The notes: generated by a model from the sequence alone, not told the origin. 64,000 nt of DNA from Porites lutea (GCF_958299795.1 NC_133207.1:217001-281000); one strand, 5' to 3'. Numbered from the stretch's first letter, positions 1 to 11,570 are shown. Program-made: numbers and translations.

Positions 1-38
1 TTAGAAACAAGTATAGTAACAAGAAAGAAAGGTTTTAC

Positions 39-1098
39 CTGCTGTCCGTCGATCTCGTAGTACGCCTGATCCTGGTGCCAAGGAGTTTCCTTTGTTGATC
101 CACTTTCCTTCACGATCACGTGGTTGTGATACAGAGCTACCTTCTGAAAACATTATTGAAACACAAGCATGACTCTTTCCTTTCAAAACTGTAAGAGTTT
201 GAAACTATGAGTACAGACAGTGAGGTTTAAGTGATAAATGCTATCATTTAAGGCAAATTAGGGTACCTTTAGCGCCTTTACCTAAGATACGAGAAAGTTC
301 CCTCTTTAGTCTACAAAAGGTGTTGAAACTAAACATAATTCTCTGTGGTAGTGTGCGTAGCAGGCGCTTGGAAGTAGTTGGCGAAAGAGAGAACGGGCGC
401 ACGCGAGGGAGACGCGCGCCCGTTTTGTCTTGTGCCCACTACCTCCAAGCACCTGCTACGCAGGCTATCTCTGTGGAAAATTATTCTTCATAAACACTGG
501 GAAAAGTCTGTAACTAATGATCAGTGCCCATTTTTTGCCGCCTCTAACATTCATGCTAGACATAAAATGCCTCCTCTTACTTCACCGTGTTTTCATGACA
601 ACTTTTTATTGAAAGATTGAGAGTGACTGGCCTGTTCCAGGCTCCCTATGATGTGAACATACCGTAAAATTCCGAAAATAAGCCCCGGGGCTTTATTTTT
701 CAAAGGCCCTTTTTGAGGGGCTTATTTTTGGAGGGGCTTATACATGGAGGGGCTTATTTCGGAATTTACGGTATGTATGGGAATAAGCTCCTGCCTAACA
801 TTAGATTGCTTACCGACGACTGAATGAGCCTTGCTGCAATCTCTCCTGCTGGTGTGTGTAAAACAAACTCCTCATATTCCGGTATGCTATTCCAATTGTT
901 GTAGTCATGAAAGAAAAGAGGGGAGTGGCCTTTCCGTTTTGTCATTTCGGACGGGTGGAGCCGGTTATCTTCAATCCCTTTCCTCAGTAGGTCAAGCCAC
1001 TTCACATCAAACAAACCTCGTAAACATATCGCTCCATCGTTTTGAAATGTTTTTATCTCCTTGTCTGAAATGGCACTTGAAAGCAGTTTTTCCGTCAT
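39..1098 (-). CDS. Phytanoyl-CoA dioxygenase (PhyH) family protein, 5' part
   Basis: Two coding exons lie in the window: 1098-814 (95 codons from an ATG) and 143-39 (35 codons); the gene continues past base 1. The first exon ends at a GTAAGC donor, the second is entered after TTTTCAG, and both joins are phase 0. The joined protein reads through QSS into KVALYHNHV, the usual PhyH order. Residues PWHQDQ near position 118 contain the HxD pair that binds Fe(II) in this 2-oxoglutarate-dependent oxygenase family; the distal His and the 2-oxoglutarate Arg are beyond the window. Family members hydroxylate fatty acyl or other small substrates; the substrate here cannot be read. The open frame running past base 814 to 766 is intron readthrough into a MITE, so I did not use it. 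The gene is divergent from the thiazole kinase gene 1.1 kb away. Confidence 0.85.
357..465. repeat. MITE-like inverted repeat with a GCGTAGCAGG-type end
   Basis: The left arm begins GTAGCAGGCGCTTGGAAGTA and the right arm is its near reverse complement, ending in CTGCTACGCAGGCT. The centre holds a second GC-rich inverted pair (ACGGGCGC with GCGCCCGT). The terminus resembles the end of the element at 29525-29708, so the two probably share a family. Confidence 0.6.
657..776. repeat. 120-bp MITE with CATACCGTAAA termini
   Basis: Nearly symmetrical: CATACCGTAAA at the left and TTTACGGTATG at the right, with AATAAGCCCC and GGGGCTTATT motifs repeated inside. It lies in the PhyH intron. The same ACCGTAAAT end recurs on the larger element at 19963-20370. 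Confidence 0.75.
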
Positions 1099-2226
1099 AG
1101 TGTCCTGCAGATGCCTACCATATCAATTAAAACGAGTGTTAAAATGAAACAGAAAGGTATTTTGTGAACAGGCCCTATGGTGAACCACTTTGTTGGTGCC
1201 CAGTCGTCAACAGAGAGCCTGTCCACATCCTGACGAATACAAGCTTCAGTCGTGAAAGAGCCATTTACTGAAAAGGTTAAGTATCTGGGAAGAAATATGC
1301 CCCAACACGACCGTCACGACGCCTGAAGTTTGTCACTTGATGACTTTATTGCGGACATATGTGACATCCAAGTTCGCAGGCTGTTAACATCCACTTATAA
1401 ACCTCGCGTCATATAGCGAGTACCCTGCTACACAGCCGTTTTTAGTGTCGTCACGCAACGCTAGTGGGGAGGAGCGTTGCGTGACGACACTAAAAACGGC
1501 TGTGTAGCAGACTATATAGCGAGTTCCCCTAAAAAGATAGCAAAGTCCGATTAGCGATCTGTCAGATCTGCGCTCTTCCGACGCAAAAAATGATGAAAAA
1601 TTTGATAAGATTTTACAGCGGAACAGGTAGTCGTTCTCTCTCAGGGTTTGACGTACCGTGTTCGAATCCTGTTGACTACCGAGCCGGAAGCTACCATTTC
1701 TTTTTCGAGCTTTTAAAATGCTGCTGGTGATTTACACAGTTTGTCTGACGGACCTCTGCCTGCTGCCGGTCATAATAAGCAACAGTAATTTACCGGTAGT
1801 TAAACGTCAAGTTACTCCTTTTTTAATACTGGCTGTACAAATAACCAGGCAACTTTTCATACTGTAGTCGACTGCGTTTATACGTGCAGTGTTTCAAGTT
1901 TTCGTTCATTCTACAAGTACAAGCAGTTATTTGAGGTAAATCACTTAGATCATGCCTTAGTTTCTAACCCTTGCTCCCTTGTCCCTGTTTCTTGAATGTC
2001 CTGTGTTGTATACAATTGCAGAAGAAAAATCAACATACCTTGTTATAAGAAGGACGCCTGATCATCATCGAGAACAAAACTTGGCGTGACTGTTTAAATC
2101 TCATTCTCTCTCCAATTTTGTGGATGCTAGGACCCTGGAAGAACTTCCGTGTGGGTGTCAATCAATCGGCAGTCACGGAACTGAGAAAATACATCTCGTG
2201 ATTTCGGCCTCCTGAATTAAACGACA
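1099..2226. other. Divergent intergenic region between PhyH-family and thiazole kinase genes
   Basis: This 1.1-kb gap must hold both 5' ends. It contains one palindromic element (1424-1511) and a short tRNA-like fragment near 1626-1680. No TATA box could be assigned with confidence to either gene. Confidence 0.5.
1424..1511. repeat. Near-perfect palindromic MITE flanked by an 11-bp direct repeat
   Basis: The arms start CTGCTACACAGCC and end GGCTGTGTAGCAG. About 37 bases pair without visible mismatch around a loop of roughly 10 bases. The same 11-mer, ATATAGCGAGT, occurs at 1411-1421 and 1514-1524, which looks like a target-site duplication. A related end (GGCTGTGTAGCAGACTATA) occurs near 28803-28821. 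Confidence 0.75.
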
Positions 2227-3417
2227 ATGTCTCAGCCCACACAAACTAATAGCGATGATTCGGTGCAGTGTAACGCATCTGAATGTTGGGGTGCCCTGCA
2301 GAAGTTGCGATCTCATTGCCCGCTAATTCAATGCATCACAAACTATGTGTCCATGGACATCATGGCCAACACTCTTCTGGCGATCGGAGCGTCACCTGCT
2401 ATGGCACACGGTGAGTTGAATGGATTTGCATTTGTAATCATTTTTATCATAAAACTGATATTAAAATTCAATTTGTCAGCTGAGGAAGAAGTTGAAGAGT
2501 TTGTAGCCTTGGCCTCAGCACTTTTGATCAACATTGGAACTCTGTCTGCTCCATGGGTTAAGTCCATGCACAAAGCTGCTTCAAAGGCTCAGGAATTAGG
2601 AAAAGTCTGGGTACTGGATCCTGTTGGCGTTGGTGCCACTGAGATACGAACAAAGCTAGCAACAGATTTGGTTCTTTCTCACAAACCAACAGTGATAAGG
2701 GGTAATCCCTCTGAAATCATGGCTCTTGCGAAAGGAATTTGTAAAGAAGTGAATCTTCAAATATCAGGTAATATTCATAACACAGTGTGACTTATATCAT
2801 TTTGAAATTTACGAAAATCTTTGGCCAACACTGACTCCTGACAGCTCCACCCCTCCCCCTCCCTCTCCCTCAACTGAAAAAAAGTGGCCTTGTAAAGTTT
2901 TGAAACTTAAGGCAGAAATTCTTTTGGGATATTTTGAGGAATGGTGGATTCAACAGATTCAAGAAGTTTTAATTAAAAGTGCATTTTTCACTTTTCCACA
3001 GATGGAGCTCAAAAAGGAGTTGATAGTTCTGAGAGTTCTGATAATGCTCTTGCTCCAGCCAAAGCCCTGGCCACAGAATGTGGTTGTGTCGTTGTGGTTA
3101 CAGGAGAACATGACTACGTTACTGATGGTTCAAGAGTGATTGTTGTATCAAATGGTGATGCAATTCTCAAAGTTATCACTGCAGCTGGGTGTGCACTAAC
3201 TGCGACATTGGCAGCATTTGTTTCTTTAGTGGACCCAAATGACGTAACACAAGTTATGAAGAGTAGTGCTTTTGCACTAAGTGTTTTTGGAATTGCCGCA
3301 GAATTAGCTGTAAAACAACCTACAGTTAAGGGCCCTGGTAGTGCCAGAATGCACATGTTAGATGCATATGGCAGCATAAACATGGAGACATTACAAGAAA
3401 TGGCTAAATTTTCTTAA
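2227..3417 (+). CDS. thiM: Hydroxyethylthiazole kinase (ThiM-like)
   Basis: Three exons, 2227-2410, 2480-2767 and 3002-3417, give 295 residues against about 260-270 in bacteria. Donors are GTGAGT and GTAATA; acceptors follow GTCAG and CCACAG, and all joins keep frame. ThiM phosphorylates 4-methyl-5-(2-hydroxyethyl)thiazole in thiamine salvage. Recognisable blocks are ITNYVSMDIMANTLLAIGAS (37-56, substrate region), INIGTLS, VLDPVGVGA (107-114), IRGNPSEI, VVVTGEHDYVTDG, and the ATP/active-site turn TAAGCALTA with Cys221. Bacterial enzymes usually have GTGC there, so the AAGC variant is slightly unusual. Vertebrates lack this enzyme. Introns show it is a resident animal gene rather than bacterial contamination. 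A poly(A) signal AATAAA lies at 3630-3635. Confidence 0.92.
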
Positions 3418-4257
3418 CATCTTTCTTATCCCCTATTGGGACTGTCTTGTGTGTCCAACTTGCACACAATCAGTACACAGCAGAAAGAGTAGAAAACCAT
3501 TTTTTTTACTACCATGTTCATTTTCACTAGTTCGACACGCAAGTATTTTTCTCTTTTAGTGAACTTTTAATAATATTTTCTGAACACAATTTTAATGCTA
3601 TGTAACCAGAATATCAGTGTCCTAATAACAATAAAGCCTGCAGGAATTTGGGGTTGTTAGAAGGTAAGGCCAAAGCTTTTGACTCACACTCTAATGAGTT
3701 ACATGTACGCACAGGTGTTTTGACATAAGGAGTTTCCATTTAGAAGAGCTGCAGGGAACTTAATATGAACCCACAAAAGTACTTTGTTAGTTGTAGGTAG
3801 GTTTAAATGGAAGGTGACTTTGTAGGCAAGCTACGTTTGTACAAACCTGTAGTACACGTGTAGAAACTGGAACATTAATAAAATAACTTGAAGCAGTGTT
3901 GGATGAAACCTTAAATTAATGTGTCCATTCATTGCACTAATACTTTTCTCTCCTGAAGAACTATTAATATCGTGTTTTGTCTGGCTGAAGACAGTTCTAA
4001 GTTTAAGTATTCAAACAGGTCAAATCCTATTAGGTGGCCATATAAATAAAACCCTTAATTTACACTTTCTGTTGGTACTGTCAACTCTTGTTGTCAATTT
4101 AACAACAATAATAAAACAATACTGGGCATTATTGACCTTTGGTGTCTCCTTTGAATGAAATAGTAATTCACGAAAACAAGAACAGTTTCTTGAACCTCTG
4201 CTATGAGTTCCCTTGGACACGTTTCATCATAACACAATGGTGATGGCTGTGTCCAGG
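3418..4257. other. 3' intergenic region between convergent thiazole kinase and VRK genes
   Basis: This holds the 3' UTRs of both genes. AATAAA occurs at 3630-3635 on the plus strand. It is AT-rich with no further coding signal or repeat that I can recognise. Confidence 0.5.
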
Positions 4258-7200
4258 TCATGGAGAAGTTGCTGTATCCACCATAACTGGTCTTCTTTTT
4301 CTTGGACTTCCTCTTTGTGGTTTAGCTACAGCTGTCTTCTTGGCTGCAGCAGTTGTTCCTTTCTTTGCAGCTGCTACTTTCTTTACTGGACTTGCTTTTG
4401 ATTTTTTTCCTCCTGTTGGGCTGCATGTGTCTTCAGACTTTCTTTTCTGTAAATATAGTGGCATGCTAATGTCAGATCTGTTATGATGTACATTTCTTCC
4501 TCAGAGTGAATTAAGAGTCAATTATTGACCACTCCAGAAAATACCATAACATACCATAATGCTCTTTGTTTGTCACCCCAAAATTTTGCATAAGCATTGT
4601 CTTCAGTTTCTCTTGGGAGTTAAAATGGCCCCAAGACTAGAAATTGAAAACAATGCTTATGCAAAATTTGGGGGGGGGGCAAACAAAGAGCATTATGGTA
4701 CGTTATGGTACTTTCTGGAGTGGACAATTCACTCTGATGAAAATTAAGCTACAATAAATATGCCAGAAAATCAATTTTTTACATAATTACCGGTAACCCT
4801 TTTTCATAACCTTTGTGACTTGCAAAATGATTGCAGTTTCTTTACTTTTAAAGTTCTCATTGACCCTTTAACTGTGACTACTGGTATTATGGAGTAACTA
4901 GTTCCCATTCAAGTTGCCAGATTTTATTTTCCACCTAAACAAGCTGGGTGAGCTGCTACACTGTGTAATGTTCTTACAAAATGAAAATGTACCAGATGAA
5001 TCACTGTTGATTTTGATGAGTTACATAATTAAAATGTTATTCATATTACTCTTTAATAGCCTTGATCCCAAACATCTTTCCACTGAACACTAAAACTGAG
5101 TAGACACAATTTCTTACCCTAGCTCTACTTTTCTGTCTTGAAGCATTATCCCTGGTCTCATTTTCCACTTTGTCATGTCCATTGCACAACTCTGTTGAAG
5201 CAGTTGCAGAGGGTGGGCTGGCCTGCCCTGAAGTTAATTTGACATTTTTTCCATCATCAGTACATCCTCTCCTTTTAAGACCATCTCTGAACAGTTTGCG
5301 AATGTGTTCATAGTCTGGTTCTTGCTCGTATTTCAATGTGTTGACATACTCAAGATATCTCTGGATCTCCACTGCAATGAAGAGGGATATAATTTATAAA
5401 TTATATGTTATATTATTATAAATATATAATTAACAATTAATGAATGAGGCTGAGTATCTTATGAAGAATTATGGAGATCGAGGAGGGTGTTTTCTGTCGA
5501 GGCTGTAGGCCGAGGCGGATAACACCTGCCAAGATCTCCATAATTCTTCACATGATACGAAAGCCGAATTCAATAATATTATTGTTTTATTATTCAGTCA
5601 AAATAATTCCTAGTTTAAAAACATGGCTAAAACATGCTTACCTCCATCGATCCATTGATGTTAAGTTCATCTTCAATAGTGCACGTTTAGGTTTGTCCAG
5701 CTACGCAAATATTCTCCAAATAGCAGATTTCGCCCTTCAAGTTGTCTTCTTGCTGTTCTTGCCATGTTTTTTAGTTATTTTTTCGCCTAGTTCTTACTCT
5801 TGAAATGAGTGAAATGTCCGCCATTTTTCAAGTTCATAACCAAAACAACTTCACCTCGTCCCCAGGTCTTCTCGGTTAACGGTGCCTTAACCTGCACGAA
5901 TGCTGCATTTTTGACGTCATTTTCTTGTTAAACACAAAATTCTTCCAAATTTGGTCATCAGAAACTGGTTATGGTGTAATATGCGTGTGCTTTTAGCCAA
6001 TCAGAATCGGGGAAATATTTTGAATGAATAATAATAATAATTATTTACAATATTTTCCAGTCTAACATGGCTCAAAATATTTTTCTCCATTTCCAGTTCT
6101 TCTAAATTAACAAAACCCTTCAACAATGGTTTTCCATTTGACCAGAAACTCAAAGGGGTTGAAACACGTTACTAGATGTGTTGAATGCCCCCAAACATAT
6201 TTCAGTTTGGCTCAAGTCACTTCCTCAAGTCTGTGCATAAATTGTTGACTAAGATTTTGTTAAAGTTTCAATAAAATGGCTGATGGGAGTTCAGCTAATG
6301 GATTCTTCTGCGTGATACCTGTTAGCAAGCCAGGCTTAGTTATCCGTTTTAATAATACCTTTATACAGTTTCCTTTTAGACTTTTCAAGTTACCATAACA
6401 ACTTTATAATCTTTAAGCAACAACCTTAATTTTCGTGTTTCGTCTAAGTTTTGTTTGTAAATGATACATTGTGCTTGGCATATCAGTTTACCTTTGAACC
6501 AACTTATAAAATAAATCTGTCAAGAGGGTCCAGAACCTCCATGACTGTCTATCAATTTGAGATTGCTCCTGACCCTCGTTAACAGAATTTCTTCAGAAAA
6601 AACACTTACCAGGGTGATTTCCATGAAAACAGTCTCTCATTAACTTTGGTATGTCATTCATATACCTTAAAAGTTATGAAGTTCTCTTAGAAAATAAACA
6701 ATGTTAAAAATACAATCTCAAAATTGTTTCTTTACTTTAAATACCTGGGTTTAATATTGAAGCAACAAAGAGATTTCTTTCAATGATAAGAAAACCTTCC
6801 AGTGAACTACTTAAAAATTATTTAGCATGTGTCATAAAAAGCCAAAGAATGTAGTAGTTTTGATGATTGATGGGTAACACATAATTTGTTTACCTTGTTT
6901 TTTCATTCCTAACATATTCCTTGTCATTAAGATTTTTTTCCCATGGAAGTCTGTCACACAACCACTGCAGCATAACATAACCCAAGATCTCCAAGTCACC
7001 ACGCCTAGAGGTAACTACAAAAATCAAAACAGGCTTATTTGACAGTGATTTATACAGATACTTAGTGATAATATCTCTGGAGGTGAAGCAAACGGTAGAT
7101 CTAGTACATTTACTGTAAAATATAAACAATCGGTTACGCACAGAGATTGTGTGCGCCCCCTGTGGCAACACATTTTAAAAAATCAGGCACCAGGGGATGT

Positions 7201-10200
7201 ATGATTGAATGATGGTAGTTGAGACTGACCACTCTCAACACATCTTACCTACACCATTGTGTGCATCTCTGCTTGTGAACTCTATTGTGCCGTCATGTTT
7301 TCTTTTAGGATCCTCTTTGTATTCTTTGTGTTTTCCTTCAGGATTAAAACGATACACAAGGCCATAATCCAGCAGGTAAACCTGGAAACAACAGTAACAA
7401 TAATAAACAGGTTTAACCAAGCTCCTGTTAAATAACAACATTTCTCCTTATGTTTCTAAAGCAGAAATAAAAAACAATCTTACTAAATACCTCTAACACA
7501 GATAATTAAAACTTGAGCATTGGTCAGCAGGTAAGTTTTGAAAAAAAATGCGCCTGGGTAATCCACTTAAGCCTGTGATATCATCAAGTGACACAAGTCA
7601 GCAGATATTGGACTTTGGTAAGGATGTATATCAGTATTAAAAGAAGAAGGACTTACTTGGCCAGTTCTTGATTTGGCGAATCCCATCATTAGATTAGAAC
7701 CTTTTATGTCACCATGGGTGTATTCATGTGCATGAATATATTCCAGAGCATCAAGCTGATGGATAATTATTATGGAAACAATTTTTCAATAAGGTTAAAC
7801 AGCAAATAACCAAACAAAGATATCCATCCTGCCTTCGTGCATGAATACAACACTGATGTCAGGTCAACAGTCTTGCAAGTAGCTTTGTCAAAAAACAAAC
7901 TAAAGCACACTTAACTAAATACAACATTCTGGGATGAGAATAAATGAAAATAACTCAGCTAGAAAATACATGCAAAGGCACACAGCCCTGACTGAGTCTC
8001 GGTGTTCCCTTCCCCATCAAGTTTTTGGTAGAAATATAATAGGTAGTTTATCAGAAGTCACTTACAGTGTAGACCTCCTTTTCACAAACCCCCAAATACA
8101 AATCGAAAGGATTTTTATGTTAACAATCACCTGTTAATGCCATTGTTTTTGTGGAATCAAAAATTGAAGACACATTAAATACTTACAACTCTCAGACCAA
8201 GCATAAGGACAGTTGAGACGTCAAATCTACGGCCACTACTAAGAAAAAGCTCCTCAACATCTTTCCCATACCGCTCCATCACTAAAAATCGCAGTTTGGT
8301 GGAGTTATGATCAAAAGACCCTGAACCAAGAAACATGGGCACGCCAAGATGCTTCAGTCGACGAGACTTGCACCAGCTGTTTACTAGTAAAAAAAAACAT
8401 TTAAATGTATTTATTAAAACAGTTTGCTAAACATATTTATGTGCACGGATTGCCCTAACACTTAAAGGGCTCACGGTGTAACACAGATATCTAGGGGTCT
8501 TAAACTATCCTTAATGGTTTAAAAAGTTACATCATGCTAACTAAATTCATGCACAAAGACAAGCATTGTTAGTTAATTTAATAAATGTGATTTTGGTCAT
8601 ACTTAGTTCAGGCTTGGCCACACGCTGATAAAATGCAAGCTCTGTGAATAATGGGCCATTGGTGTGGGGTTCCTGTAAATAAAAAGGAATTAAATATTTG
8701 ACACTTTTTTCGATTTATTTATTTTGTTTGCTTCTTCTGTTGTCTATTTAATTTGTCTGATAACAAAATGCAAGAGGGTAAGTTCTTAACAGCCCATTGT
8801 TATTGCTTAATAATGTGTGATGTCCAGCAGGCTATTGTTTTATCATTTTGTCATTATGCAGTTTAGAAAAGGCTTGGTAACACAGGGATCAATTTAATAA
8901 AACTTCTGCAAGTATAATATACAAGGGTAGCTATTGTTTACCGAGCCAAAACAATGGCTACACTTGCAAAATTCACTTGTAAAAGTTTTATTAAGTTGAC
9001 CCCAGGATGCTGCCCTGTATTTATGACCAGATTTTACCAGCCAGTGGTGGTTGTATTTCGAATAGTAATCATAGTTTATAGAGTGTGCTTGAGGCTAGAG
9101 TATAGACTGATTGGAAGTGCATGGAAATACCAAAGAGCGCTTCACGTTCACATCTCTCGGCGAACAGGCATAATCCTCCATAAAAAAACAAACTTTTTAC
9201 ATCCTTGAATGCCCTTGCAAAGTGATGCAAGAATGCAGGTTGTACAATTCCAACCAGCCACCAAAATATGAGTATGAATACTACATATATAGGCTTTAAA
9301 GTAAGCTTTTGTCCACTTCTTGTTACTGAAATATCTTTTGAATAAATTTAAAATCTTGGGAAGCCACAAATTCTTTATTTTATGATCTTACCACTTTAAT
9401 CACATGTTCTGCATTTTCACCAACAGCTGATCCATTATCTGGAGAAGCTGTTGAAAAGAAAAAATCATCATCATCATAGACAGAAGAAAATCAACATTTT
9501 GAAGGGTGCTTATCTGACAGGGTGCGCTGGTATGGGGCCACACAGTTAGATCAAACCTGCACAATCACATAAATTTGGTAGACAACTGAGGCCCTGTTAG
9601 GATAAAATTCCGCAAGTGATTAGGTCTTGAAACAGTAACTCGCATAAGATGGTTAAACTCATCAACAACGAATGAGGGTGGGGAATAGTGCCTGAATAAG
9701 GTGAACCCATAAGACAAACAGAGCTGAATGCATAGGGTATCCATGACAACCCTGTGAGCAGCAAGCACCAGGCACCGTCACACTGAAAATCAGTGGAAAC
9801 TAAAATAATTGCTGCACACAGTACTTTACCATGCCAATAGGGATGGGCAGGGTGGGGGTAAAAATCAGTAAAAACAGCCCAGGGTGAGAAACAAACACGG
9901 AATCCCCAGCCACCCCACATACTAACCCTTGGGGGACAACTGCTGGCTGGCATTGCTTCATGTAACTTTCACGTACATTTTGCCAGATATAAAATGATGG
10001 TTCAAAATGACAGAAGGATGGTTTTAAACTGTGACAGTAATGAAGCCAAGTGCAAATAACAACGTAAAATGCTGATCAGGACATGGCTTTCTCCTTAATA
10101 CGAGAAACAAACGGTTTTGAAATTCAGACCCCCCCCCACCACAACATGCCTAAGAAGGATTTTATACGTCAATCAACAAAGCATACCAACAACTTCTCAC

Positions 10201-10497
10201 ATTTCTAGTGAAAATGTGGTGGACACAAAGTTTTGCCGCATCCTGTTAGGTAAATCTTAGGGTAATTATGGCTTTGTTATAGCGGTAGAAGGAAATTTCA
10301 ATACCTAGATACAGAGCTCCGAATCCACCCCAGCCGATCAACCTTCCAATCCTCCATGTTTTCTTGGTCAGGTCTGTCAAGATAATTCCTACAGGCAGTT
10401 CGATCATGCCTCGCGGCTTTCGAGGCTTCTTGGTTGCTGCTGGCGCTTTCGTAGCGGCTGGCTTTCGTTTCCCTGGTTTGGCCTTTGCGGAGCTCAT
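4258..10497 (-). CDS. VRK1: Vaccinia-related kinase 1-like Ser/Thr protein kinase
   Basis: Ten exons (5' to 3': 10497-10305, 9447-9392, 8672-8603, 8383-8187, 7755-7657, 7381-7249, 7014-6894, 6665-6610, 5371-5118, 4446-4258) join in frame to 455 residues; human VRK1 has 396. All introns are GT-AG. Visible kinase elements: glycine loop [11 protein letters not shown] (about 54-64), Lys82 in VIKV, catalytic loop HGDIKGSN (186-193) with HGD in place of HRD as is normal for VRK/CK1 kinases, DYG (210-212) replacing DFG, and the VRK-typical [18 protein letters not shown] segment. The C-terminal 100 residues are Lys/Ala/Pro-rich with several basic clusters (nuclear targeting) and no membrane segment, so VRK1 rather than VRK2. 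Known VRK1 substrates include BAF, the divergent neighbour. The first in-frame ATG after the upstream region was taken as start. Confidence 0.93.
4527..4725. repeat. MITE-like inverted repeat in the last VRK intron
   Basis: The left arm (ACCACTCCAGAAA, then CATAATGCTCTTTGTTTG) is matched by the right arm (CAAACAAAGAGCATTATG, then TTTCTGGAGTGG). An inner pair CAAAATTTTGCATAAGCATTG / CAATGCTTATGCAAAATTT extends it. About 199 bp in all. Confidence 0.7.
5455..5562. repeat. Fold-back repeat in VRK intron (GAAGAATTATGGAGATC ends)
   Basis: GAAGAATTATGGAGATC at the left is repeated inverted as GATCTCCATAATTCTTC at the right, around a GC-rich centre in which GTGTTTTCTGTCGAGGC and GCCGAGGCGGATAACACC pair. 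It lies in the intron 5372-6609. The right flank to about 6050 is AT-rich and may be part of a longer element. Confidence 0.65.
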
Positions 10498-10867
10498 GTT
10501 TTTTGTCAATTTTGTAGAAAATCGAAAGCAGTATTTTGTCGATTGAGCAGTTAGCAGGAGTGGTCACCCAGGCTTTAGATTTCCCGCCAATTTCCTTTTC
10601 CAAATATGGCAAAGTAAGCCTTTTATAGGAATTTGCTGAGCTTCGGAACCAAAGCAGCCGCCACCTTGAAAACCTGTTGACAAATTTTCGCTTTTTACAG
10701 CGCCTTTTAATAGGAACGACAGCCTTCTCCACGAAATAAAGGTAATGTAGCTTCTTTTCTTTCTTGTTTATAAAAGAGGAAAAGTTTGTATTTTGAACAG
10801 AAGAATCACTATAGCTATGACTTGAACCTTGAACCTTGAAGTTTTCGTTTTGTTTCTTCACAGAATC
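10498..10867. promoter_or_regulatory. Putative bidirectional promoter between VRK1 and BAF
   Basis: Only 370 bp separate the divergent start codons. The BAF ATG at 10868 is preceded by TTTCTTCACAG ending at 10863, a strong acceptor, so part of this space is probably an intron in the BAF 5' UTR. A short tandem repeat of CTTGAAC is seen near 10821-10838. No TATA box was assigned. A 246-codon open frame on the minus strand crosses this interval and antisense BAF; it has no family resemblance and was ignored. Confidence 0.6.
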
Positions 10868-11140
10868 ATGAGTTCCACGTCGCAAAAACATCGCAATTTT
10901 GTTAGCGAACCTATGGGAGAAAAGGATGTCACGGAGTTGGCGGGAATCGGAGAAGTTCTGGGAGGAAAGCTCAAGGAAAAAGGATTTGACAAGGCGTATG
11001 TTGTTCTTGGACAGTTCCTCGTCCTCAAAAAAGATCAAGAAATGTTTATGGACTGGATAAAGGAGGAATGTGGAGCCAATAAGAAGCAGGGTGGAGACTG
11101 TTATAACTGCTTGAAGGAATGGTGTGATGCTTTCTTGTAA
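10868..11140 (+). CDS. BANF1: Barrier-to-autointegration factor (BAF)
   Basis: Encodes 90 residues without an internal intron; human BAF has 89. The protein runs [17 protein letters not shown], then the helix-hairpin-helix [13 protein letters not shown], the near-invariant [17 protein letters not shown], and ends [10 protein letters not shown], matching the family along its whole length. BAF dimers bridge double-stranded DNA, bind LEM-domain proteins and lamin, and act in nuclear envelope reassembly. The N-terminal Ser/Thr cluster (residues 2-5) corresponds to the VRK1 phosphorylation sites that release BAF from DNA, with one residue inserted. The start was chosen because it restores the family N-terminus; upstream in-frame sequence up to 10829 reads through the probable 5' UTR intron end. 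Confidence 0.97.
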   Translation: MSSTSQKHRNFVSEPMGEKDVTELAGIGEVLGGKLKEKGFDKAYVVLGQFLVLKKDQEMFMDWIKEECGANKKQGGDCYNCLKEWCDAFL

Positions 11141-11248
11141 TCACAGAATGGAAACTGTTACAAGTATATGAACTTTACCGGCCAATCAAAGATGTTCAAA
11201 TTAAGTTTTGTGCAGAAAGCAATTTTCATACTCTCCAGCCCTGCGCCA

Positions 11249-11570
11249 AGGTCGGTACACACTAGGCAACACATTGCAGCGACAAATTGCTTTGTGTGTA
11301 CTGGATAAATTTTGCGAAAACCTTTGTCTCCGCAACAGAATTTTGTTGTGGCAACATGTTGCAAAAAATCAAATCAGGCAGAATTTGTGCTACTTGTTGT
11401 GGCGACAAAATTCTGTTGCAGAGACAAAGATTTACACAAGAATTCTCCAGTACACATGAAGCGAATTGTCGCCTGCGATGTGTCGCTGCAACGTGTTGCT
11501 GCAACTAGTCACCTGTCCTGTAGATACAGTGACCTGTCACCGCAACTTGTCACCTAGTGTGTGCCGACCT
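11249..11570. mobile_element. Non-autonomous TIR element (AGGTCGGTACACACTAGG ends)
   Basis: The left end AGGTCGGTACACACTAGG and right end CCTAGTGTGTGCCGACCT are near-perfect inverted copies. The interior is a nest of GCAACATGTTGC-like and GACAAAATTCTG-like motifs in both orientations. About 322 bp and no coding potential of its own. Confidence 0.8.

Larger units (their letters stand above)
144..813 (-). other. Intron of the PhyH-family gene, carrying two fold-back repeats
   Basis: The 670-bp intron holds an inverted repeat at about 357-465 and a second one at 657-776, both listed separately. I see nothing else in it. Confidence 0.7.

Noticed and set aside
1626-1680. tRNA-like fold with GGTAGTC/GACTACC ends and a TTCGAATCC B-box-like motif
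   Set aside because: At 55 bases it is too short, the T and D stems do not pair, and no anticodon arm can be drawn; perhaps a tRNA relic.
10298-11038. 246-codon minus-strand open frame across the VRK1-BAF promoter
   Set aside because: It runs antisense to BAF and out of frame over VRK1 exon 1, begins without family similarity and has a random, basic composition.
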